From Pseudomonas subflava (lineage in GTDB: Bacteria > Pseudomonadota > Gammaproteobacteria > Pseudomonadales > Pseudomonadaceae): a stretch of DNA of 64,000 bases. The notes beneath the pieces are model-generated. The model was given only the letters and a program-made list of their open reading frames with translations, ran no database searches and had not been told where the DNA came from. This document shows positions 57,938 to 64,000 of the stretch, piece after piece (position 1 is the stretch's first letter; each line of letters opens with the position of its first letter). The position numbers were made by a program, and so were the translations under genes. The stretch covers positions 248,001-312,000 of the forward strand of contig NZ_JAMXBF010000011.1 in assembly GCF_023823685.1 (NCBI RefSeq). The letters are read 5' to 3'.

Positions 57938-58249
57938 ATGATCCAGTCCCAGGGATACGAAATCCGCTCGAAAAGCGCCGGTCCGTTCTGGCTGACCTTT
58001 GACATCTTCTGCGCGGATGCCGAGACCTTCCGCAGGCTCAGCGGCGTCCCCGTCCTGGCGGCGCCATCGATGGCCGCGATGTTCCACAGCGACCCGAACC
58101 AGGTACGCACCTTCCTCCTGGAGCCGCTCAACGTGATCAAGATCAGCCTGCCGCGTCCGGTGGTCCAGGGCTCGGTGGCCGACCGCGACATGCACGGTGC
58201 GCAGTGGGGCTATGTACTGGCCGATGCGCTGACCCGCGCGGGCGTCTGA
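57938..58249 (+). CDS. DUF4387 small protein
   Basis: A 103-residue protein with the DUF4387 pattern: EIRSKSAGPFWLTFDIFCAD near the start, then VLLEPL-like FLLEPLNVIKISLPRPVVQG and the end DRDMHGAQWGYVLADAL. It is usually found next to, or fused to, AtuA-family proteins, as here, with a gap of two bases and TAGGAG before the ATG. It may be a subunit of the AtuA-like protein. Function unknown. Confidence 0.82.
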   Translation: MIQSQGYEIRSKSAGPFWLTFDIFCADAETFRRLSGVPVLAAPSMAAMFHSDPNQVRTFLLEPLNVIKISLPRPVVQGSVADRDMHGAQWGYVLADALTRAGV

Positions 58250-58318
58250 CCACCGCCCCGGTCGGCACCGCCCAGTGCCGGCCGGGGTTTTCTCCACGAC
58301 GACCGCGCGAGATCCGCC

Positions 58319-59740
58319 ATGCATCGTCCCCGAACCCTCTACGAGAAGCACATCGATTCCCACACCGTCTGCACCCTGGACGACCACGGCCATGTGCTGC
58401 TCTACATCGACCGTCAGGTGGCCAACGAATACACCAGCCCGCAGGCCTTCAGCGGCTTGCGCGAGGCCGGGCGCAAGGTGTGGCGCCCGGCCGCTACGCT
58501 GTGCGTGGTCGACCATGTGAACCCCACGGCGCCCGAACGCATCGCCGCCATGCCGGATGCCGGCGGTGCGCGGCAGGTCTCCTATTTCGAGCAGAATTGC
58601 CGCGACTTCGGCCTGGAGCTGTTCGATGTGCTGGACAAGCGCCAGGGCATCGAGCACGTGGTGGCGCCGGAGCAGGGTTTCATCCTGCCCGGCATGATGG
58701 TCGCCGCCGGCGACAGTCACACCACCACTTACGGCGCCCTGGGCGCCTTCGGCTTCGGCATCGGCACCTCGGAGATCGAGCACCTGCTGGCCACCCAGAC
58801 CCTGGTCTACAAGAAGCTGCGCAGCATGCGCGTGACGGTGCGCGGCGAGCTGGGGCCGGGGGTTACGTCCAAGGACATCATCATGGCGCTGATCCAGCGC
58901 ATCGGTGCGGCCGGCGCCACCGGCTACGCCATCGAGTTCTGTGGCGAGACCATCGAGGCGCTGAGCGTCGAGGCGCGCATGACCATCTGCAACATGGCGG
59001 TGGAGGCTGGCGCCCGTGGCGCCTTCATGGCCCCCGACGACAAGGTCTTCGCCTATCTCAAGGACAAGCCGCGGGTGCCGCGTGGGGCACTCTGGGAGCG
59101 GGCCGTGGCCAGCTGGCGCGAGCTGCGCAGCGACCCTGGCGCGCACTACGACAGCGAGGTAGAGCTGGATGCCACCGCGCTGCAGCCGATGGTCACCTGG
59201 GGCACCAGCCCCGACCAGGCCGCCGCCATCGACGGGCGTGTGCCGGACCCGCAGGAGGAGGGCGACCCGATCCGCCGCCAGGACCTGCAGCGCGCCCTGC
59301 GCTACATGGGCCTGCAGCCCGGCGAGCGGCTAACGGAGATCCGCATCAGCCACGCCTTCATCGGCTCCTGCACCAACGCGCGCATCGAGGATCTGCGCGA
59401 CGCCGCGCGGATCGTGCGCGGGCGCCGCGTGGCCAGCCATGTGCGCGCGATGATCGTGCCCGGCTCGACCCTGGTGCGCGAGCAGGCCGAAGCGGAGGGC
59501 CTGGCGCAGATATTCCGCGACGCCGGCTTCGAGTGGCGGCAGTCCGGCTGCTCCATGTGCCTGGCGATGAACGATGATGTGCTGGCCCCGGGCGACCGCT
59601 GCGCCTCCAGCACCAACCGCAATTTCGAGGGCCGCCAGGGCGCCGGTGCACGCACCCACCTGATGAGCCCGGCGATGGTCGCCGCGGCGGCCGTCAGCGG
59701 CCACCTCACCGATGTCCGCCGCCTGTCCCAAGAGAGCTGA
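58319..59740 (+). CDS. Aconitase-family dehydratase, large subunit (LeuC-like)
   Basis: A 473-residue iron-sulfur hydro-lyase. The [4Fe-4S] ligands are Cys351 (FIGSCTNARIEDL) and Cys411 and Cys414 (GCSMCLAMN). GDSHTTTYGALGAFGFGIGT and TSEIEHLLATQTL are the substrate and cluster stretches. Biosynthetic LeuC normally sits with leuD and leuB; here there is no leuB, so a catabolic isomerase/dehydratase acting on a citrate-like acid is more likely. Start ATG has a weak ribosome site. Confidence 0.88.
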   Translation: MHRPRTLYEKHIDSHTVCTLDDHGHVLLYIDRQVANEYTSPQAFSGLREAGRKVWRPAATLCVVDHVNPTAPERIAAMPDAGGARQVSYFEQNCRDFGLELFDVLDKRQGIEHVVAPEQGFILPGMMVAAGDSHTTTYGALGAFGFGIGTSEIEHLLATQTLVYKKLRSMRVTVRGELGPGVTSKDIIMALIQRIGAAGATGYAIEFCGETIEALSVEARMTICNMAVEAGARGAFMAPDDKVFAYLKDKPRVPRGALWERAVASWRELRSDPGAHYDSEVELDATALQPMVTWGTSPDQAAAIDGRVPDPQEEGDPIRRQDLQRALRYMGLQPGERLTEIRISHAFIGSCTNARIEDLRDAARIVRGRRVASHVRAMIVPGSTLVREQAEAEGLAQIFRDAGFEWRQSGCSMCLAMNDDVLAPGDRCASSTNRNFEGRQGAGARTHLMSPAMVAAAAVSGHLTDVRRLSQES

Positions 59741-59741
59741 T

Positions 59742-60350
59742 ATGCAGCCGTTCACCCATGTCAGCGGCGTCGCCGCGCCGATGCTCGCGGCCAACGTCGA
59801 CACCGACGTGATCATGCCGAAGCAGTTCCTCAAGGGCATCGACCGCAGCGGCCTGGACCGCGGCCTGTTCTTCGATCTGCGTTTCCTTGCGGATGGCAAG
59901 CCAAACCCCGACTTCGTGCTCAACCAGGTGCCGTGGAATCGCGCCAGCTTCCTGGTGGTCGGCCCCAACTTCGGCTGCGGCTCCAGCCGCGAACACGCGG
60001 TGTGGGGGCTGAAGCAGCTGGGCTTTCGCGCGCTGATCGGCACCAGCTTCGCCGGCATCTTCTTCGACAACTGCCAGCGCAACGGCGTGCTGCTGATCCA
60101 GCTGGGCGAGGCCGATCTGCAGCGGATCGGACGGGTAGTCAGCGACCCTTGGGGCGCCCACGTCAGCATCGATCTGGAGGAGCAGCTGATCCGTTTTGGC
60201 GATGGCGAGCGGGTGCGTTTCGACATCGATCCACTGCGCAAGCAGGCGCTGTTGCTGGGGCTGGATGCCATCGGCAGCACTCTGCAGCGCACCGAGCAGA
60301 TCCGCGCATTCGAGGCGGCGCATCTGCGCGCCAATCCCTGGCTGGCCTGA
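59742..60350 (+). CDS. Aconitase-family dehydratase, small subunit (LeuD-like)
   Basis: A 202-residue swivel-domain partner of the LeuC-like protein. It has NVDTDVIMPKQFLKGIDRSG, the substrate-binding PNFGCGSSREHAVWGLKQLG and GTSFAGIFFDNCQRNGVL. The start ATG follows the large-subunit stop by one base (AGAGAGCTGATATG), so the two are translated together. Together they would isomerise or hydrate a 2- or 3-hydroxy acid. Confidence 0.88.
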   Translation: MQPFTHVSGVAAPMLAANVDTDVIMPKQFLKGIDRSGLDRGLFFDLRFLADGKPNPDFVLNQVPWNRASFLVVGPNFGCGSSREHAVWGLKQLGFRALIGTSFAGIFFDNCQRNGVLLIQLGEADLQRIGRVVSDPWGAHVSIDLEEQLIRFGDGERVRFDIDPLRKQALLLGLDAIGSTLQRTEQIRAFEAAHLRANPWLA

Positions 60351-60362
60351 CGGAGAATCTTC

Positions 60363-61736
60363 ATGTCCGACCCCACACTGGCGCGGCGCCTGGCCCGCTA
60401 TGCCTGCGATCTTTCGATTGATGCACTGCCCGAGACGGTGATCGCCTGCGTGCGCCGGCGCTTCGTCGACAGCCTGGCCTGCATCCTCGGCGCCTACGGC
60501 GCGAAGCCGGTGCAGGCGGCCATCGCCGTGGCGGCGCAGGTACGGCAGCCAGCGGCCAGCGTGTTCGGCACCGACCTGCGTACCACGCCGGAACTGGCCG
60601 CCTTCGCCAACGGCATCATGGTGCGCTTCCTGGACTACAACGACGGCTACATGGGTCTCGAGCCCGGCCATCCCAGCGACAGCATTGCCGCCTGCCTGGC
60701 TCTGGCCGAGGCCGAAGGCGCCGCGGGTAGCGAGCTGGTGGTGGCCATCGTCATCGCCTACGAGATCCAGATGCGCCTGCAGGACGCCGCCAGCCTGAAC
60801 AAGCGCGGCTGGGACCACGTCAACTACATCAACGTGGCGATGGCCGCCGCCGCGGCCCGGCTGATGAAACTGGACGAGGAACAGGCCGAGCAGGCGATCA
60901 ACATCGCCCTCAGCGCGCACCTGGCCATGCGCCAGGTGCGCTCGGGCTCGCTGTCCGACTGGAAGGGCTGCTCGGCGGCCAACGCGGCGCGCAACGCCAT
61001 CTTCGCCGCCAACCTGGCGCGCCACGGCATGACCGGCCCGGCACCGGTGTTCGAGGGCGACATGGGCTTCTTCCGCCAGGTGACGGGCGAGTTCGCCCTG
61101 GATGTTGAGCGTTTCGGTAATCGCGACAACGGCGACTTCGCCATCCTCCGCTCGCTGACCAAGACCTTTCCCACCAACGGCGAGTTGCACACGGCGGTGT
61201 GGGCGGCGATCGACCTTAGGCCGCAGATCGCCGATCTAGGCAACATCGAGGCCATTCATATCGAGACCTCGGAGTTCAACCACCGGGTGCTGGCCGACGC
61301 CGAGAAGTGGCGGCCACGTACCCGCGAAACGGCGGACCACAGCCTGCCGTACAACGTGGCGCGGGCGCTGCTGGACGGCGACATCAGCCTCGATTCCTAC
61401 TCCCGGGAAAGCATCACGGACCCACGCGCCATTGCCCTGATGGACAAGACCACGGTGAGCGATAGCTCGGCTCTGACGCAGCTCTTCCCGAGGCACCTGG
61501 CGAACCGGGTCAGCGTGAGCTTGGACTCGGGCGAGACCATTACCAGCGAGATGATCAGCGGGCCCGGCTCGCTGGAGACGCCGATGACCGACGCGGATTT
61601 CGAACGCAAGTTTCGCCGCATGGCGACGCCGCACCTCGAGGGCGACGCCCAGGACCGCGTGCTCGAACTCGTTGCCTGTCTGGAACGACAGACCGACTAC
61701 GCGGCGCTGTTCGCGGCGATGGCCGTGCCGGCGTAG
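60363..61736 (+). CDS. MmgE/PrpD-family dehydratase
   Basis: A 457-residue protein of the family that includes 2-methylcitrate dehydratase PrpD, cis-aconitate decarboxylase and related iron-free lyases. Family stretches: RRFVDSLACILGAYGAKPV, FLDYNDGYMGLEPGHPSDS, MAAAAARLMKLDEEQAEQAI, SDWKGCSAANAARNAIFAAN and THSLPYN-like DHSLPYNVARALLDGDI. GGAGA precedes the ATG, 12 bp after leuD-like stop. As last gene of the operon it supplies a second lyase step. Substrate unknown. Confidence 0.9.
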   Translation: MSDPTLARRLARYACDLSIDALPETVIACVRRRFVDSLACILGAYGAKPVQAAIAVAAQVRQPAASVFGTDLRTTPELAAFANGIMVRFLDYNDGYMGLEPGHPSDSIAACLALAEAEGAAGSELVVAIVIAYEIQMRLQDAASLNKRGWDHVNYINVAMAAAAARLMKLDEEQAEQAINIALSAHLAMRQVRSGSLSDWKGCSAANAARNAIFAANLARHGMTGPAPVFEGDMGFFRQVTGEFALDVERFGNRDNGDFAILRSLTKTFPTNGELHTAVWAAIDLRPQIADLGNIEAIHIETSEFNHRVLADAEKWRPRTRETADHSLPYNVARALLDGDISLDSYSRESITDPRAIALMDKTTVSDSSALTQLFPRHLANRVSVSLDSGETITSEMISGPGSLETPMTDADFERKFRRMATPHLEGDAQDRVLELVACLERQTDYAALFAAMAVPA

Positions 61737-61738
61737 GC

Positions 61739-62140
61739 TCAGGCTCCGCCCAGCAGGTCGAAGGAGTCCAGCAGCCGGTAGGCGATCTCCGGTTGTCGCT
61801 CCAGGCCGCGGCGAATCGCGGCGGGGATGGACTGGCGGGTCTTGCGGCACAGGCCGGGGTGCTCGGCGATGTGGATGGCGATGCCGCGCATGCTGCGTAC
61901 CTCGTTGAAGCCTGGCGTCACTTCCACGCGGATGCCGAGCTGCTGGTACATGCGCTGCTGCAGGTGGCGCAGGTCGTCCAGGCTCTGCAGGTTCTCCAGG
62001 CGTTCCAGCAGGCGCTTCTCCTCGCTGCGGGTCAGCAGCAGGATGCGCACGTCCGCGCCCGGCGTTTCCAGCAGCTGGTCGCGGCTGCAGTCACAGGCAC
62101 CGGGCGGGCAGGGTTGGCGAAGCGGTGGCGGCAGGGTCAT
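61739..62140 (-). CDS. Unknown protein with Cys-rich start
   Basis: A 133-residue protein I do not recognise. A Cys cluster CPPGACDC lies at about residues 10-17, then a charged helical stretch (ILLLTRSEEKRLLERLENLQ). A C-terminal part, RSMRGIAIHIAEHPGLCRKT, follows. The Cys cluster could bind a metal. It ends 3 bp from the convergent PrpD-like gene and stands alone. The reading frame is open over its full length with normal base use, so I take it as real. Confidence 0.6.
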   Translation of the reverse strand: MTLPPPLRQPCPPGACDCSRDQLLETPGADVRILLLTRSEEKRLLERLENLQSLDDLRHLQQRMYQQLGIRVEVTPGFNEVRSMRGIAIHIAEHPGLCRKTRQSIPAAIRRGLERQPEIAYRLLDSFDLLGGA

Positions 62141-62201
62141 GGGCTGCGATCATAGCCAGGTTCGGGCGCCGCCCCGCAAGGGGCAGCGGACGAACCGGCG
62201 C

Positions 62202-62888
62202 CTACCAGGGCAGCGGCTGCTGCTGGTAGTCGAGGAAATGGCAGCCGTTGGCGTCCAGATGCGCATCAAGGGACGCGAGCAGGCCGGCGGCGCTGGTGGC
62301 GACGTCCAGCGTGGCCTGGTCGCCGCCCATGTCGGTGCGAACCCAGCCGGGGTGCAGGGCCAGCAGGCAGGCCTGCGGGCGCTCGGCGGAGCGGTCCCAG
62401 CTCTGCAGCAGGCTGTTCAGCGCCGCCTTGCTGGCGCCGTACAGCGGCATCTCGGCGGAACGCGCCAGGGCCACGCTACCCATCTGCGAACTCATGAAGG
62501 CGATCACGCCGCCGAGGCGCACCCGTCCGGCCAGCTGGCGGGCGAGGCGCATGGGCGCGACGGCGTTGGTGAGGAACAGCGTGGCGAGCTCGTCGGGCGT
62601 GGCCTGCGCCACGTCCTGGTGCTGCGGGCCCATGATGCCGGCGTTGAACAGCAGGATGTCCAGCGCCTGCGCCTGCAGCGCCGCCTCGATAGGCCGGGCG
62701 ACGTCCGCGGCGGTGAGGTCGCCGGCGATCACTATCAGGCGCTCGGGATACTGCCGCTGCAGCTCGGCCAGCGCCTCGCCGTTCGGATTGCGCGCCACGG
62801 CGTAAACCCGGTCGCCACGCTCCAGGCTGGCGCGGGTCAGGCCCAGGCCGATGCCGCGCGAGGCGCCGGCGATCAATACGTTGTGCAT
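62202..62888 (-). CDS. Short-chain dehydrogenase/reductase
   Basis: A 228-residue SDR. The NAD(P) motif GASRGIG is at residues 8-14. FNAGIMG, the catalytic Ser region MSSQMGSVAL and the catalytic pair in YGASKAAL follow, then HPGWVRTDMGG. It resembles the C-factor/short SDR group. Substrate unknown. A small gap of 64 bp separates it from the DUF2955 gene upstream on the same strand. Confidence 0.9.
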   Translation of the reverse strand: MHNVLIAGASRGIGLGLTRASLERGDRVYAVARNPNGEALAELQRQYPERLIVIAGDLTAADVARPIEAALQAQALDILLFNAGIMGPQHQDVAQATPDELATLFLTNAVAPMRLARQLAGRVRLGGVIAFMSSQMGSVALARSAEMPLYGASKAALNSLLQSWDRSAERPQACLLALHPGWVRTDMGGDQATLDVATSAAGLLASLDAHLDANGCHFLDYQQQPLPW

Positions 62889-62952
62889 GCTGTGCTCCGT
62901 GTCTTGTCGGACCTGCCCGGATCATACCCAGACCGGCTTCATGTTGCCCGCC

Positions 62953-63978
62953 TCAGGCGTGGCTGGCGTGGCGCAGGCTCGGGAAGCGGTTGAGCAGGCG
63001 GTGCAGGACGAACACCGCGACCAGGGTGACGAACACCGCCACGCACACCGAGCTGAGGCGGTAGGCGATGGAGTAGACCACGTCGTGCTGCGGCGTGAGG
63101 TACTGGCCGAAGACGATGGCCAGGGTGGTGAGCGCGCCGAAGCCGATGCCCTGGGCCTGTTCCAGCACGTGGATGCGCGCGCAGCACAGTGCGGCGGTCC
63201 AGTACACCAGGGTCACCAGCGGTAGCACGTCGTAGTGGCTGTACAGCAGCAGCTGCAGCAGCAGGCCGATGGCGCAGCCGAGCAGGGTGCCGAGGGCGCG
63301 AATGCGGCCGGCGAAGCGGATGCCGTTCCAGTGCATGGGGAACAGCACCAGGATCGAGGCGACCTGGGCGGACAGCGAGTCGCGCAGGTCCAGGCTCTGG
63401 AACAGCATGAACGACAGGGTGGCGACGCTCGCGCCGAGCAGCGCCTCGTGGCGCTGGCTGGGCACATCCTTGGGCTGTGGCTGGCGCGGCGGGCGTGGCT
63501 CGGCGTCGGGGAACAGGAAGAACATGAGCCAGGCGATCAGCACCGTCAGGCCGGCGGCCATCAGGTTGCTGGTCACCAGGTCGTACAGGTGGGTATCCGG
63601 GTAGCTGGCGAAGTGCAGCTGGATGGAGAGGAACACGCTGCCCAGGGCGCCGAACATGAACAGCGGCCCCTGGGCCATCAGGCGGAAGCGCCACAGGTAG
63701 GCGAGGAACACCAGCGGTACCACCAGTTGCGGGCGATCGCCGAACAGCCCGTAGATCACCAGTACTTCCAGGCTCACCAGCACCGCCTGCAGCAGGAACT
63801 GGCGGATCACGTGGGCATCGATGCGCGGGGTGAGGCCCAGCAGTAGCATGGGATAGACGCAGAAGAACGAGCCGTTGTCCCAGCCCATCAGCTTGCACAC
63901 GAACAGGCCCAGCGTGCCGCCGCCGGCCAGGCGCAGGCACTGGCGCAGGTCGTTCTCGGTGAGGGTCGCGCGGCGCAT
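62953..63978 (-). CDS. DUF2955 membrane protein (FUSC-like)
   Basis: A 341-residue inner-membrane protein with two sets of hydrophobic helices around a central linker (PDAEPRPPRQPQPKD). It resembles DUF2955/FUSC proteins, often paired with a HlyD-type adaptor to form an efflux system. Stretches FFCVYPMLLLGLTPRIDAHV and MHWNGIRFAGRIRALGTLLG are characteristic. Its ATG overlaps the stop of an upstream gene (TGATG), so it is translationally coupled to it. Confidence 0.85.
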   Translation of the reverse strand: MRRATLTENDLRQCLRLAGGGTLGLFVCKLMGWDNGSFFCVYPMLLLGLTPRIDAHVIRQFLLQAVLVSLEVLVIYGLFGDRPQLVVPLVFLAYLWRFRLMAQGPLFMFGALGSVFLSIQLHFASYPDTHLYDLVTSNLMAAGLTVLIAWLMFFLFPDAEPRPPRQPQPKDVPSQRHEALLGASVATLSFMLFQSLDLRDSLSAQVASILVLFPMHWNGIRFAGRIRALGTLLGCAIGLLLQLLLYSHYDVLPLVTLVYWTAALCCARIHVLEQAQGIGFGALTTLAIVFGQYLTPQHDVVYSIAYRLSSVCVAVFVTLVAVFVLHRLLNRFPSLRHASHA

Positions 63979-64000
63979 CAGTAGACGTAGTGCAGCAGGC
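63978..64000 (-). CDS. End of an upstream gene, possibly a HlyD-type adaptor
   Basis: The last six codons, reading LLHYVY then TGA on the minus strand, overlap the DUF2955 start by one base. DUF2955 proteins commonly follow a HlyD-family periplasmic adaptor, so that is the likeliest identity, but the visible part is too short to prove it. Confidence 0.3.

Noticed and set aside
58319..60350. Assignment of the aconitase-type pair as biosynthetic leuCD
   Set aside because: No leuA or leuB nearby, and the neighbours are a CitMHS carrier, AtuA, DUF4387 and PrpD-like genes; a catabolic role fits better.

Overview
This window is a high-GC gammaproteobacterial chromosome segment that reads throughout as Pseudomonas. 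The opening gene order (dnaE end, accA, tilS, pyrG, kdsA, eno, ftsB, ispD) is the classic Pseudomonas housekeeping block. The thiolase / acyl-CoA ligase / DUF1302 / DUF1329 / LuxR-MalT regulator block at 15-25 kb is also a Pseudomonas arrangement (I recall it as the PA3925-PA3921 region of P. aeruginosa). No tRNA, rRNA, insertion sequence, integrase, prophage gene or CRISPR array was seen.

Layout. 0-8 kb: core genes for replication, fatty acid synthesis, tRNA modification, CTP, KDO, glycolysis, division and isoprenoids. 8-15 kb: a Cache chemoreceptor, an M48 lipoprotein protease, a SnoaL-like protein, a GDT1-type manganese exporter behind a clear yybP-ykoY riboswitch, rsmC, a 2-hydroxyacid dehydrogenase and a LysE exporter. 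15-25 kb: a fatty-acid block with thiolase, acyl-CoA ligase, an outer-membrane/periplasmic DUF1302-DUF1329 pair and a large MalT-type regulator. 25-34 kb: a PF10118 protein divergent from an AraC regulator, a glyoxalase-II-like hydrolase, an OmpA lipoprotein, then a triple-receiver hybrid kinase next to a REC-PAS-GGDEF-EAL protein. 34-48 kb: acyltransferase, ackA-pta, slyD, glutathione peroxidase, nitroreductase, a TetR/old-yellow-enzyme pair sharing an operator, a glycosyltransferase, cysZ, a CHASE4-GGDEF protein and trxB. 61.7-64 kb: an unknown small protein, an SDR and a DUF2955 membrane protein.

The most unusual part is 48.4-61.7 kb. A second DUF1302-DUF1329 pair and a gene for a citrate-synthase-like protein with an N-terminal helix-turn-helix lie on the minus strand. 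Opposite them run a MipA porin-like gene and a seven-gene operon: CitMHS transporter, D-2-hydroxyacid dehydrogenase, AtuA-family protein, DUF4387 protein, aconitase-type LeuC/LeuD subunits and an MmgE/PrpD dehydratase. In the citrate-synthase-like protein all three catalytic positions are replaced (His to Ala, His to Ala, Asp to Glu), while the oxaloacetate-side His is kept. An exact 11-base motif, TACAGATTTAC or its reverse complement, occurs in all three intergenic regions of the locus. The simplest reading is a catabolic system for a citrate-like di- or tricarboxylic acid, controlled by a dead citrate synthase converted into a ligand sensor. The substrate cannot be named from sequence alone.

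Dispersed repeats are also visible: a 142-bp inverted element filling the pyrG-kdsA gap, a perfect 22-bp-arm REP structure after ispD, and two copies of a GTAGGGTGCGC inverted-pair repeat at 35.0 and 42.7 kb.
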